64,000 nt of DNA from Mycolicibacterium rhodesiae (lineage in GTDB: Bacteria; Actinomycetota; Actinomycetes; Mycobacteriales; Mycobacteriaceae): contig NZ_MVIH01000003.1 of the NCBI RefSeq assembly GCF_002086695.1, positions 124,001 through 188,000 on the forward strand, read 5' to 3'. Of the stretch, positions 45,425-60,052 are shown one piece after another. The notes beneath the pieces were generated by a model. The model did no database searches. It had not been told where the DNA came from and saw only the letters and a list, made by a program, of their open reading frames with translations. How positions within the stretch are numbered: position 1 is the first letter of the stretch; each line of letters starts with the position of its first letter. A program made the translations under genes and the position numbers.

Positions 45425-46780
45425 TTATGCGGCGCCGGGCATCGGGATCGGCTTGACCCCGGGGGTCCCGATCTTGCCGGCCAGCCACGGCAGCGCATCC
45501 GCGAATGCGTAACCCGCAGACTGCAGATCGTGGCCTGCGTGGAAATTGACCACGGCACACTCGATGCCGTAGCTGCTCGCAAGGTCGCACATGGCGTGTG
45601 CGATGTCGGCGTGATTCTCGGAATCGGTGTCCCACTTGGCGGGTGGCGTGGGGACGGCGCCAGAGTGGTCGCCGGGCCGGTATTCGGGCTTCGTGTCCGA
45701 TGACACGGCGAACCACGCGGACACACCGGTATAGGTGCCGTGCCGGGTGATCGCCGTCTTCGGGTCGAAAGCTTCCCAGGCGCTGACGTCGCCGCCGAAC
45801 AGTCGCCCGATGGTCTGATCCTTGGTTCCGGCGTTGGGTCCGAGTTGACCGTCGATGTCGACGATCGCGCTGAACAACTCGGGGTGCACGACCCCCAACA
45901 TCAGGGCGCAGGTGCCCCCCGACGACCAGCCTGCGACTCCCCAGTTCTCCGGCTTGGGACTGACGCCGAACGCCGAAGTCACATACGGCACGACTTCTTT
46001 CACGAGGTGATCGGCCGCGTTGCCGCGCGGACCGTTGACGCACTCGGTGTCGTTGATGAACGATCCGCCGACATCGGGAAAGACCAGCACGGGCGCGTTG
46101 CCGTGATGTCGCGCCGTGAAATCGTCCAGTGTGGTGAGCACGTTGGATGACCGCAGCCAGTCGTCTGCGCGGCCGAACTCGCCACCGAACATCATTACCG
46201 CCGGTAAAGACGGCGGGGGTGTGGTCGCGAACCAGGCCGGGGGCAGGTAGACGTACTCCTGGCGATGCGAAAAGCCGGACTCCGTATCCGGTGTCGTCAT
46301 CTTGACGACGACGCCCTGGGTGGGCCTGACCCCGCGCCGCTGCATATCGGCCAAGGTCGCCTGGTCGATCCAACGGTCCGGTTCGGCACCGGTGACCCGG
46401 TCCCACGCGGACTGCACGGTGGGGAAGTAGCCGACCCAGGTGTTCACCGCCAGCGCTGTGCACAGCAGACAGAGCGGAACGGCGAGTATCGCCGCGCTTC
46501 GGCGGGGCCACCCGGCGCCACGCCAGCCTGCACCCAGGATGATGATCGCAATCCCCAGGCCGACTACCCACACCCAGAACGCCGCGGGGGCGGGGTCCTG
46601 GGACATCCCCTGGTCCTTGATGAACCAGAAGGTCAACGCCGCACATACGCCGCCGACGAGCACCGCGACAGGTAACCAAACCCGAAGCCACCGTGGCGAT
46701 CTGCGACCGATCGCGGCCAGCAAGACGGCCGCGGAGAGCAGTTGTAGGCTGATCACCAACCAACCATGCGTCAAGCTCAC
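45425..46780 (-). CDS. Membrane-anchored alpha/beta-hydrolase (esterase D / Ag85-like fold)
   Basis: Protein of 451 residues. Four membrane helices occupy about residues 1-115 (VISLQLLSAAVLLAAIG, WLPVAVLVGGVCAALTFWF, AFWVWVVGLGIAIIILGAG, AILAVPLCLLCTALAVN). An extracytoplasmic esterase follows, with the nucleophile elbow GWSSGGTCALML, an acidic candidate in VDIDGQLGPN and a His in NFHAGHDLQSAGYAF. The fold resembles antigen 85/esterase D mycolyl- or acyl-esterases (inference). Start: GTG at 46780, in GTGA overlap with the lipase stop; a TTG at 46798 would extend it by six residues. Likely acts on cell-envelope or trehalose-type acyl esters. Confidence 0.8.
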   Translation of the reverse strand: MSLTHGWLVISLQLLSAAVLLAAIGRRSPRWLRVWLPVAVLVGGVCAALTFWFIKDQGMSQDPAPAAFWVWVVGLGIAIIILGAGWRGAGWPRRSAAILAVPLCLLCTALAVNTWVGYFPTVQSAWDRVTGAEPDRWIDQATLADMQRRGVRPTQGVVVKMTTPDTESGFSHRQEYVYLPPAWFATTPPPSLPAVMMFGGEFGRADDWLRSSNVLTTLDDFTARHHGNAPVLVFPDVGGSFINDTECVNGPRGNAADHLVKEVVPYVTSAFGVSPKPENWGVAGWSSGGTCALMLGVVHPELFSAIVDIDGQLGPNAGTKDQTIGRLFGGDVSAWEAFDPKTAITRHGTYTGVSAWFAVSSDTKPEYRPGDHSGAVPTPPAKWDTDSENHADIAHAMCDLASSYGIECAVVNFHAGHDLQSAGYAFADALPWLAGKIGTPGVKPIPMPGAA

Positions 46781-48033
46781 GGGTTGCGGCCTTCGCAATC
46801 ATTGGGTGCTGGAACCGAATTGACGCGTTGGTTCATCCAGTCCAAGGCCTCCGTCATGTCGAACTTGTCGGGGGCATCGGCCGGTAACCGGCGTATGGTG
46901 ATGACGGCGCCCGCTGCGCAGGCGTTGTTCACGGCGAGGTCCGTCCACGCGGCGGGAACCAGCGGATCCTGATCCCCGTAGATCACCAACATCGGTGCCT
47001 GCGTGGGCCCTTGGGGAAGGCTGACCTTCTTGAGGAAGCCGCGCAACGTCTCCAACGCGGCGGGCGACTTGGGCCGCAGGTCATCGGGAGTGATCTGAGC
47101 CGCGATCGCACTGCGCGCTTCGAGGCCCGCCGGGTCGCAGGCCAGAAGCGCGTCCCACTTCTGCGCGACGATGCCGCTGCGGTAGTCGTCGAGGTTGAAG
47201 TCGCGAGGGTACGAACTCTTCAAACCGGCAAGGAATGCGATCAGATCGAGTTCTTGCTGGGTGTTGAGCGTGCCTGCCGCGGCCGCGTCAGCCAGTCCCG
47301 TGATGTCGGCCACCGGCGAAATCGCGACCGCACCAAGCAAAGTGAGGTTCCACCCCTCGTTCCCCGCGAGTTCGTCGGCCGCCCATGCAGCCTGTCCGCC
47401 TTGACCCATTCCGAAGGCCAGCCAGGAGGTGGACGACGGGGTATTGGCCTTGTCGAACAGCTTGCGCGCGGCGCGCACGGCATTGATCAGGTTGTAGCCG
47501 GCCGTCATCGAGTCGAGATAGGGGTGATAGGTGTCGAGGTCGGGCTGATCGTGGGTCTTGTCAAGGCTGCCCAGTCCTTGATAATCCGACACCACCACCG
47601 CGAAGCCGGCTTGCAGAAGTTGTTTCACTGTGTCCGCGGAGCCGAGCAACGTCGGCGAGGTCGATGGTCCGCACCCCGGCAGGATGCCGGTGGCAGGATG
47701 ACCGAATGCGACGATCCGCCAGCCTCCGTCTGGGGGTGAGCCCTTGGGAACCAACAGGATTGCCGTCACATGGGTGCCGCTGTCGTTGACTCCCGACCGA
47801 GAGTGGTAGGTGAAGCGCTGCGCCCATTCGACCGTTGACTGCAACGACGGATCGAGGTCTCGTACGCCCTCGCTGTTGAGGATGGCGCCAGATTCCTCGA
47901 GCGGGGCGGGCGACGTCGGAGTGCGCGATGTGGAGCCGCCACAGGCCGTGCCGATCAGAGCGGCCACCACGAGCATGGTCAGGGCCATCAGAATTCGTCG
48001 CACGACCCAGATGTTAATGGTCCGGGGAGCCAC
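46777..48033 (-). CDS. Secreted lipase-like lipoprotein (LIP family)
   Basis: Alpha/beta hydrolase of 418 residues exported by a lipoprotein-type signal (RRILMALTMLVVAALIGTAC, Cys as likely lipidation site). The catalytic domain has VAILLVPKG-like TAILLVPKGSPPDGGWRIVA, FGHPATGILPGC, the nucleophile-region WLAFGMGQGGQAAWAADE with GxGxGG form around a non-canonical elbow (G-M-G-Q-G-G), and MLVIYGDQDPLVPAAW for the acid. In the canonical elbow GxSxG a Ser is expected; here the residue reads Gly-Gln-Gly, so the active site may be altered. Start is GTG at 48033 with AGGG five bases upstream. Operonic with the esterase (GTGA overlap). Confidence 0.75.
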   Translation of the reverse strand: MAPRTINIWVVRRILMALTMLVVAALIGTACGGSTSRTPTSPAPLEESGAILNSEGVRDLDPSLQSTVEWAQRFTYHSRSGVNDSGTHVTAILLVPKGSPPDGGWRIVAFGHPATGILPGCGPSTSPTLLGSADTVKQLLQAGFAVVVSDYQGLGSLDKTHDQPDLDTYHPYLDSMTAGYNLINAVRAARKLFDKANTPSSTSWLAFGMGQGGQAAWAADELAGNEGWNLTLLGAVAISPVADITGLADAAAAGTLNTQQELDLIAFLAGLKSSYPRDFNLDDYRSGIVAQKWDALLACDPAGLEARSAIAAQITPDDLRPKSPAALETLRGFLKKVSLPQGPTQAPMLVIYGDQDPLVPAAWTDLAVNNACAAGAVITIRRLPADAPDKFDMTEALDWMNQRVNSVPAPNDCEGRNP

Positions 48034-48110
48034 TTCGGCCCTGGTTGACGTGCTTTCGTGCCATTAGGTGCGGCTCGCGCCGCCGAGATGGCACGACCCG
48101 CGTCGTTCGG

Positions 48111-48854
48111 TCAGCGCGGTGGCCGCGGATCGTGGGGGTCCTCCGGGTCCGGGTCGCCGAACCAGCGCGACGGGGTGTGCTCGGGGTAGTGGTCGTGCCA
48201 GGCCCACCATTCGTAGGGCTTGCTCTGCGGATAGCCCTTCGGCGAGTCCTCCCAGGTCTCCTGGCGGCCCAGGGCCGTCATGTCGAGGAAATGCCATGTG
48301 TTGACGAATATTTCGTCGCCGCGGCTGTCGATGAAATACGTGCGATAGATCTGCTCGCCGTCACGGATGAAGGCATTGGTGCCGTGCCACTGGTCGACAC
48401 CGAAATCGACGTCGAAGACGCCCTCGGGGCCGGGCACCATGGTGTACCAGGGGATGTCCCAGCCCATCCTGGCCTTGATCCGTGCGATATCGGGCTGTGC
48501 GCCGCGGGATGCGTAGACGAGTGTGGTGTCGCGGGCGTTGAGGTGGGCGAGATTGCCGATGTGATCCGCCATCAGGGAGCAGCCGACACAGCCGTGGTCG
48601 GGCCAACCGTGGACACCGGGGTCGAGGAATGCTCGGTAGACGATCAGCTGACGTCTGCCGTCGAACAGGTCGAGCAGGCTGATCCTGCCGTCCGGCCCGT
48701 CGAACACGTAGCTCTTCTCGACGGGAGTCCACGGCATACGCCTGCGCAGTGCCGCCAGGGCGTCGCGGGCCCGCGTCAGTTCTTTTTCCTTGACCAGCAT
48801 TTGGTTGCGGGCGGCCTCCCACTCGGGTGCCGACACGACGTCGGGCATCTGCAC
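48111..48854 (-). CDS. DUF899 family thioredoxin-like protein
   Basis: Cytoplasmic protein of 247 residues. The segment WTPVEKSYVFDGPDGRISLLDLF, then RQLIVYRAFLDPG, HGCVGCSLMADHIGNLAHL and LVYASRGAQPDIARIKARMGW are the signature of DUF899, a family with a thioredoxin-like fold and unproven function. The CxxC in GCVGCS is the obvious redox candidate. Start: GTG at 48854 with AGGAG five bases upstream (an internal ATG at 48848 is possible). Divergent from the ArsR gene and probably repressed by it. Confidence 0.85.
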   Translation of the reverse strand: MQMPDVVSAPEWEAARNQMLVKEKELTRARDALAALRRRMPWTPVEKSYVFDGPDGRISLLDLFDGRRQLIVYRAFLDPGVHGWPDHGCVGCSLMADHIGNLAHLNARDTTLVYASRGAQPDIARIKARMGWDIPWYTMVPGPEGVFDVDFGVDQWHGTNAFIRDGEQIYRTYFIDSRGDEIFVNTWHFLDMTALGRQETWEDSPKGYPQSKPYEWWAWHDHYPEHTPSRWFGDPDPEDPHDPRPPR

Positions 48855-48873
48855 GGTTGCTCCTTCGAATCGT

Positions 48874-48943
48874 TCAACAAGTTAGTTGAGTATCTGAGCC
48901 TCAGCGAACCACTCTGAGCGGCTATAGTCAACAAGATGGTTGA
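48874..48943. promoter_or_regulatory. Two matching ArsR operator candidates, TCAAC-N6-GTTGA
   Basis: Two 16-bp interrupted palindromes of the same form lie in the DUF899-ArsR spacer: TCAAC-AAGTTA-GTTGA at 48874-48889 and TCAAC-AAGATG-GTTGA at 48928-48943, centres 54 bp apart. Copy 2 overlaps the ArsR ATG (48936). Such twin dyads around divergent starts suit autoregulation by the ArsR protein. The repeats are direct observation; binding is inferred. Confidence 0.65.
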
Positions 48944-49271
48944 AGATCAAGTGTTGGACCGGGCCTACGCCGCCCTGGCCGACCCGACCCGCCGCCACCT
49001 GATCGAGGTGTTGCGGCAGGGCGATGCGCGGATCACCGACCTTGCCGCGCCGCTGCCGATGACGTTCGCGGGAGTGTCACGCCACGTCGGGGTGCTGGAG
49101 TCGGCCGGGCTCATCCAGCGGGAGGTGCGCGGGCGCGAACACTGGGTGTCGCTGCGTCCGGAAGGGCTTACCGCAGCTCAACACTGGATCGACGAGCAGA
49201 CCCGGTTCTGGTCGACCCGCGCTGATGCGCTGGCCGCGCGACTGCGCCGCAAGAAGGCCGACGGCCGATGA
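48936..49271 (+). CDS. ArsR family winged-helix transcriptional regulator
   Basis: Repressor of 111 residues. The helix-turn-helix core reads LDRAYAALADPTRRHLIEVL, ARITDLAAPLPMTFAGVSRH, then VGVLESAGLIQREVRGREHW, typical of the non-metal ArsR branch that pairs with SRPBCC proteins. There is no CVC-type metal site. The ATG lies within the second TCAAC-N6-GTTGA dyad. Its stop overlaps the SRPBCC ATG (ATGA), so the two are co-translated. Likely represses itself and the divergent DUF899 gene. Confidence 0.9.
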   Translation: MVEDQVLDRAYAALADPTRRHLIEVLRQGDARITDLAAPLPMTFAGVSRHVGVLESAGLIQREVRGREHWVSLRPEGLTAAQHWIDEQTRFWSTRADALAARLRRKKADGR

Positions 49272-49711
49272 CCGACACGGTGACCGTCGTCGTCTCGCGC
49301 GTCATGCCCGCCCCGCCCGCGGTGGTGTTCGACGAGTGGCTCGATCCGGAAGCGCTGCAGGAATGGATGTGCCCGAACCCGGTGCGCGTCGTCGAGGTCA
49401 CCATCGAGCCGCGCGTCGGGGGGACCGTGCGCTTCGACGTTGACGATTCGGGCACCGGGGTGCTCATCAGCGGGCAGTTCCTGACCATCGACCGCCCGCG
49501 TCTACTGCGGTTCACGTGGAGCAATTCGAATTGGGAGGATCCGTCTCAGGCCAGCATCGTCGCCGTGACGTTCGAGCCGGTCGGGGTGGGCGAGACCCTG
49601 ATGTCGATCGAGCATTCGCTGCTGCCGACAAGCGAATTCGAGTCGTTCCACAGCGGCTGGATCGATACGTTCGCCCAGCTCGACGCCCGGCTGGCATCGA
49701 CTGTGCGGTGA
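49268..49711 (+). CDS. SRPBCC/AHSA1 domain protein
   Basis: START/Bet v1-like hydrophobic-ligand domain of 147 residues. Motifs: SRVMPAPPAVVFDEWLDPEA near the N-terminus, NPVRVVEVTIEPRVGGTVRF, RLLRFTWSN and SGWIDTFAQLDARL at the C-terminal helix. Pairs with ArsR regulators throughout actinobacteria; the ligand is not known. Overlaps the ArsR gene by 4 bp. Confidence 0.88.
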   Translation: MTDTVTVVVSRVMPAPPAVVFDEWLDPEALQEWMCPNPVRVVEVTIEPRVGGTVRFDVDDSGTGVLISGQFLTIDRPRLLRFTWSNSNWEDPSQASIVAVTFEPVGVGETLMSIEHSLLPTSEFESFHSGWIDTFAQLDARLASTVR

Positions 49712-49775
49712 CGGCGCATCATGCCGCCGTGAACGCACAGTCGATCCCAAGCTGACCGGTTTACCGTCGGCAGCT

Positions 49776-53792
<4,017 letters not shown>

Positions 53793-53793
<1 letters not shown>

Positions 53794-55127
53794 CACCGGT
53801 ACTCGCTGAGCCGCGGCCACAGCCCGAGCGCCACCGACACCGCCGCCCCGACCGAGAGCACCACTCCGCCGACGGTGGTGCCGGACAGCACCCGGCGAGC
53901 GGACAGGATGTCGTTGCGCAGTTGGTTGCGGCTTTGCCGGATGCCGCTGGACAGCGCCGCGTCGAGCTTGTCGAATGCCGGTGTCGAGTCGTCCTCACCG
54001 GTGCCCAGCGCCACCTGGGTCGCGGCCTGGTAGTTGCCGACCGAGATGTAGGCGTTGATTCGTTCGTCGGCCTGCCGCCACTTGGTCAGCAACTGGTCGG
54101 CACCGGCCAGGTCGTCCTTGGCGATGGCGTCCTTGCGGCCGAGGTACTCGGTGAGTTGTGTGTGCATGGCTTCGACGCGTTGGTAGTAGGAGCGCTTGCG
54201 GACGTCTTCGTCCCCGCGCCGGATCAGCGACAACGTCTCGTCGGCGCGCGCCTGCTGGGCGGTGATCGCCAGATTAGTCACTGTCTTCAGCGACTCGGCC
54301 GCGGTGTTCTTGGCAGCCCGGCTGCCTGCGGTGGAGATGAGCAACGCCGAGCCCACCCAGATGATCATGACCACGATCGCCAGCCCGCCGGCGATCAGGC
54401 CGACGTTCACCCGGCGTTTGGTCCGGTCGGCCAGCCACCGATGACCGAACGCCCCGAACAGCAGCGTGATGGCCACGACCAGGATCACCGGTGCCGGGAT
54501 GCGGGTGGAGGCCGTGGTCTCGGCGTCGACTCGCGCCGAGGTCTGCTCGTACAGCCGCTGCGCGTCCGGCAGGATCTGCTGCTGCATCAGGGCCGAGGCC
54601 TCCGAGAGATACGACGAGCCGACCGGATTGCCCATCCGGTTGTTGGTCCGCGCCGTCTCGATCAGGCCGGTGTAGACGGCCAGCTGCGCGTTGATCCGGC
54701 CCAGCAACTGCACCAGGGGTTCGTCGGTGAGGCCGCTGGATGCGCGGGTGACGGCGACGGCCGCGTCGGTGATCGCCTGCTCGTAGCGCTGTCGTACCGC
54801 GCGCGGCTCGGAGCCGGCGATGAACGCGGTCGCCGCGGCGGCGTCGGCCACCGACAGGGTGGTGTAAAGCTGGCCGGCGGCGAAGGACAGCGGCTCCGTG
54901 TGGTTGAGGACCGCGGTCAGTTGCGTTTGCCGGTCGGTGATCGTCGTCGAGGTGGCGAACGCGCTGAGGATGCCGAGCGTGGCGAGGATGACGCCGAGGG
55001 TCAGGATGCGTCCGGGCGTGGTGCGGACGAACCACCACCGGGGATGAGCGGGCGGCACCGTCGACCGCTGGCCCAACGGCTCGGTCGACGGGTGCGCCAG
55101 CTCGACGGTCACGTTCGCGGACCTCAT
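53793..55127 (-). CDS. glnX: GlnX-like transmembrane signalling protein (Rv0412c homologue)
   Basis: Membrane protein of 444 residues with four predicted helices: two short ones near residues 40-60 and 210-230, then 245-270 and 410-430. Two soluble helical regions lie outside (LSFAAGQLYTTLSVADAAAAT, and VTNLAITAQQARADETLSLI). Known in mycobacteria to relay the GlnH signal to PknG (Rieck et al. reported this system). It lacks kinase or enzymatic motifs. I chose the ATG at 55127; a GTG at 55175 would add 16 residues. The order glnX-glnH-pknG with one-base/four-base overlaps indicates one operon. Confidence 0.87.
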
Positions 55128-55203
55128 TCCGTGTTGTCCGGATCCACTGCTGCTCTTTGCCGGTATACCCGGCACGCTTTCTGAGACAATCCTAAGAGGT
55201 GCT

Positions 55204-55845
55204 GTGACGGATGGGGCGGGATCGACCGACCTAAGTCGGGCGTGGCGTGCTTATCCTGAACGCGTGCGCGGGGATGGCGACGGTTGGGTGGTGTCGGATA
55301 CCGGCACGCCCTATTGGGGACGGCATGGCGCCGCGGGTTTGTTGCTGCGGGCGCCTCGCGCCGACGGTACGCCTGCGGTGCTGCTTCAGCACCGGGCCCC
55401 GTGGAGCCACCAGGGCGGCACCTGGGCGCTGCCCGGCGGCGCCCGCGACAGCCACGAGACCCCCGAGCAGGCCGCGGTGCGCGAGGCCCACGAAGAAGCC
55501 GGCCTGCTCGCCGAACATGTCCGGGTCCGCGCGACCGTGGTGACGGCAGAGGTCGTCGGCGCCGGCGGCGCGCAGTGGAGCTACACCACCGTCGTCGCCG
55601 ACGCCCCCGAACTGCTGAGCACTGTCGCGAACCGGGAGAGCTCCGAATTGCGCTGGGTCGCCGAGGACGAGGTGATCGAGCTCCCGCTGCACCCCGGGTT
55701 CGCCGCCAGCTGGGAACGCTTACGCATCACGACGATGCTGAGCGCCCACGATCACGAGGAATGCCTGCTGCCGGTTCCGCACACCGTGGAGATCAGGGCC
55801 GGAGTGTTCGCCTGGTGCACCTCGACAGCCGCGGAAGTCAGCTAG
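55204..55845 (+). CDS. mutT3: NUDIX hydrolase MutT3
   Basis: Pyrophosphohydrolase of the NUDIX family, 213 residues, homologous to MutT3 (Rv0413), proposed to sanitise oxidised nucleotides such as 8-oxo-dGTP. The NUDIX box is [20 protein letters not shown] followed by EAG, with all catalytic Glu/Arg positions (G-x5-E-x7-R-E-x2-E-E). [19 protein letters not shown] is the beta-strand before. Start is the GTG at 55204 with AAGAGG upstream; the homologous block begins about residue 17. Divergent from glnX. It overlaps the 3' end of thiE by 8 bp. Confidence 0.93.
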   Translation: MTDGAGSTDLSRAWRAYPERVRGDGDGWVVSDTGTPYWGRHGAAGLLLRAPRADGTPAVLLQHRAPWSHQGGTWALPGGARDSHETPEQAAVREAHEEAGLLAEHVRVRATVVTAEVVGAGGAQWSYTTVVADAPELLSTVANRESSELRWVAEDEVIELPLHPGFAASWERLRITTMLSAHDHEECLLPVPHTVEIRAGVFAWCTSTAAEVS

Positions 55846-56509
55846 CCGGCTGGTCGAGCGCCGCGCGGAGTCGCTCAGCGGCGGCCTTCGGGTCGTCGGC
55901 CCCGGTGATCGCCCGCACCACCACAATTCGGTCTGCCCCGGCTTCGAGCACCTCCGGCAGGCGCGTCTCGTCGATCCCGCCGATCGCGAACCACGGCTTG
56001 GCTGAACCCATGGCCGCGACGTCGCGCACCAGATCCAGGCCGGGCGCGGGCCGGCCCGGCTTTGTCGGCGTCGGCCAGCACGGGCCGACGCAGAAATAGT
56101 CGACGTCCTCGGTGAGCGCGCGCGCGGCCTCGCCGCTCTGATGGGTGGAGCGGCCGATCAGGGCCCTCGGGGCGATGTCGCGGGCCACGGTCAGCGGCAG
56201 GTCGTCCTGACCCAGGTGCAGGATGTCGGCGCCCGCCGCGCGGGCGATGTCGGCGCGGTCGTTGACCGCCACCAGCGCTCCGTGCCGGTGGGCGGCCTCG
56301 GTCAGGATTTCCAGTGCGGCCAGCTCATGGCGAGCCTCCAGCGGGCCGAATTGCTGCTCACCGGCTGAACCCTTGTCCCGAAGCTGGATGATGTCGACGC
56401 CGCCGGCCAGCGCAGCGTCGGCGAACTGGGCCAGGTCACCGCGTTCGCGGCGGGCATCGGTGCACAGGTACAGCCGTGCGGTTGCAAGCCTGGAGCGAGG
56501 TTCGTGCAC
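55838..56509 (-). CDS. thiE: Thiamine-phosphate synthase
   Basis: Joins HMP-PP and thiazole phosphate to give thiamine phosphate. TIM-barrel of 223 residues with the motifs of Thi[95 protein letters not shown] and [15 protein letters not shown]. Start is GTG at 56509; upstream sequence in frame crosses the riboswitch region. Divergent from thiO, and convergent with mutT3 by an 8-bp overlap. Matches Rv0414c in position. Confidence 0.95.
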   Translation of the reverse strand: MHEPRSRLATARLYLCTDARRERGDLAQFADAALAGGVDIIQLRDKGSAGEQQFGPLEARHELAALEILTEAAHRHGALVAVNDRADIARAAGADILHLGQDDLPLTVARDIAPRALIGRSTHQSGEAARALTEDVDYFCVGPCWPTPTKPGRPAPGLDLVRDVAAMGSAKPWFAIGGIDETRLPEVLEAGADRIVVVRAITGADDPKAAAERLRAALDQPAS

Positions 56510-56540
56510 ACCGCGACGGTAGCGGCTAGCGTGGAGGATC

Positions 56541-56632
56541 GGCACGGGAGCCCCGGGGCGGGGCTGAGAGTGGAGCGCAACGCTCCAGACCGTCACCACC
56601 TGATCCGGGTCATGCCGGCGAAGGAAGCGAAA
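56541..56632 (+). ncRNA. TPP riboswitch (THI-box)
   Basis: Leader RNA of thiO. The core motifs of the thiamine pyrophosphate aptamer are seen: GGGAGCCCCGGGGCGGGGCTGAGA, in which GGGGCTGAGAG is the conserved P2/P3 element, a hairpin TGGAGCGCAACGCTCCA with perfect stem, and then ACCTGATCCGGGTCATGCCGG, the CUGAUxxGGxUxAUxCCxG element, followed by GCGAAGGAAG. The aptamer ends 5 bp before the thiO ATG, so the GGGA-like Shine-Dalgarno at 56632-56635 lies at its 3' border. Control is therefore likely at translation initiation. Lies on the sense strand for thiO-thiS-thiG. Confidence 0.93.
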
Positions 56633-56637
56633 GGGAT

Positions 56638-57641
56638 ATGTCGAAGAATTCTCTGGCCGTCATCGGTGGCGGCGTCATCGGACTCGCGGTGGCACGGCGC
56701 GCCCTGCTCGACGGGCTGTCGGTCCGGGTGCACCGAACCACGACGTGGGGCGCGTCGTGGGTGGCCGGTGGGATGCTGACTCCGCACAGCGAAGGCTGGC
56801 CGGGCGAGGAACAACTGCTTGCGGTGGGTTTGGAGTCGCTGCGGCTGTGGCACGCCGGCTTCCTCGACGGTCTGCCCGCCGATGTCGTCACCGCGCGCGA
56901 GTCGCTGGTGGTCGGTGTGGACCGGGCCGACGCCACCGATCTGCGGACCGTCGCGGACTGGTTGTCGGCCCAAGGGCATCCGGTCACCGTGACGACCACC
57001 GCCCGCGACACCGAACCGCTTCTGGCCCAAGGTATTCGGCACGGATTCCTCGCCACCGACGAGCTGGCGGTGGACAACCGCAAACTGGTGGCGGCCCTGG
57101 AGGCCCACTGTGAGCAGCTCGGGGTGCAGTGGGCCGCGCCGGTGGAACGTCTCGACGACGCCCGCGACGGTGTCGACGCCGTCGTCATCGCCAACGGCAT
57201 CGACGCGCCTGCACTGTGGCCGGGTTTGCCGGTGCGGCCGGTGAAAGGCGAGGTACTGCGGCTGCGCTGGCGGCGCGGCTGTATGCCGGTGCCGCAGCGA
57301 GTGGTTCGGGCCCGCGTGCATGGCCGTTCGGTCTACCTGGTGCCGCGCGCCGACGGGGTGGTGGTCGGTGCGACCCAGTACGAACACGGCCGCGACACCG
57401 CGCCCTCCGTGGCGGGGGTGCGCGAACTGCTCGACGACGCCTGCGAGGTGATGCCCGCGCTTGGCGAATACGAGTTGGCCGAGTGCGCGGCGGGTTTGCG
57501 GCCGATGACACCGGACAACATGCCGATCGTCGGCCGGCTCGACGAGCGCACCCTGGTGGCCACCGGACACGGCCGGTCCGGATTCCTGTTGGCGCCCTGG
57601 ACCGCGCAACGCATCGCCGCAGAGCTGATGGGAGCACACGC

Positions 57642-57645
<4 letters not shown>
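56638..57645 (+). CDS. thiO: Glycine oxidase ThiO
   Basis: FAD enzyme of 335 residues that oxidises glycine to dehydroglycine, the iminoglycine used by ThiG. DAO-fold motifs: [20 protein letters not shown] at the N-terminus, [25 protein letters not shown] and the C-terminal [19 protein letters not shown]. Start is ATG at 56638, after AAAGGGAT. Its last base overlaps the thiS GTG (GTGA). Controlled by the TPP riboswitch. Equals Rv0415. Confidence 0.94.
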
Positions 57646-59356
<1,711 letters not shown>

Positions 59357-59366
<10 letters not shown>

Positions 59367-60052
59367 GTGTTGGCCGGTGGGTCGATCCGCACCACGCTGG
59401 TCACCTCGAGGGTGGGTATCGACCCTGTGCCGGAATAGGTTTGGCCCGCCGGCGCCGTGCCCACCACCCGCAGCCAGGTGTTCTCCGGCATCGCGGCGGC
59501 AGCCTGCGCCGCAGGCCCGGACAGGTGCAGCCGGGCCAGCTGAGCATCGGCGGCACAACAGACGATCACGATCTTGGCCAAGTCGACGCGATCGCCGTCG
59601 CGCATCGTGAAACCGGTCGTGGTGATCGGGTGGGCGTCCAGGCCGCCGACCTTGCCGACCGCAACCCGCATCAACACCTCGGGCAGCGACAGCGACGGCG
59701 CAGGCCCCGGCGGCAGCGGCGGGAACGACCGGGCCATCGACACCGTCGCGGGAGCCGCTGCCCGCGCACTCAGTGCCGGTGGCACCACAAAAATCAGCAG
59801 GATCACCGGCAGCATCAACAACCAGACGATGCCGTTGCGGTGATGGTGACCGCCGTGCTCGTGGTTGGGGCCGCCGCGCCGGACGTCGCGCGCGATCGCG
59901 GTCAATGCCAGCCCGAGAAGCACGACTGCCGAGATCGCCAGCCACAGAAGCATTCCCGGTTTGACGTATCGGGTGTAGGCACCGGTGACGGTGACCATCA
60001 CCAGGGCGATGCCGACGATCAGAAGTAGCGTGTTCTCGGTTTCGCGTCTCAC
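59357..60052 (-). CDS. TIGR03943/DUF1980-type membrane protein
   Basis: Protein of 231 residues: two membrane helices near the N-terminus (LLLIVGIALVMVTVTGAYTR and GMLLWLAISAVVLLGLALTA), a His-rich loop HEHGGHHHRNG (residues 66-76) and a third helix (IVWLLMLPVILLIFVVPPAL). A C-terminal soluble domain has FTMRDGDRVDLAKIVIVCCA, where TIGR03943 proteins carry conserved Cys. It starts GTG at 60052 in overlap with the stop of the permease gene. The pair is a two-component permease by family; the His-rich loop suggests a metal. Substrate unproven. Confidence 0.8.
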
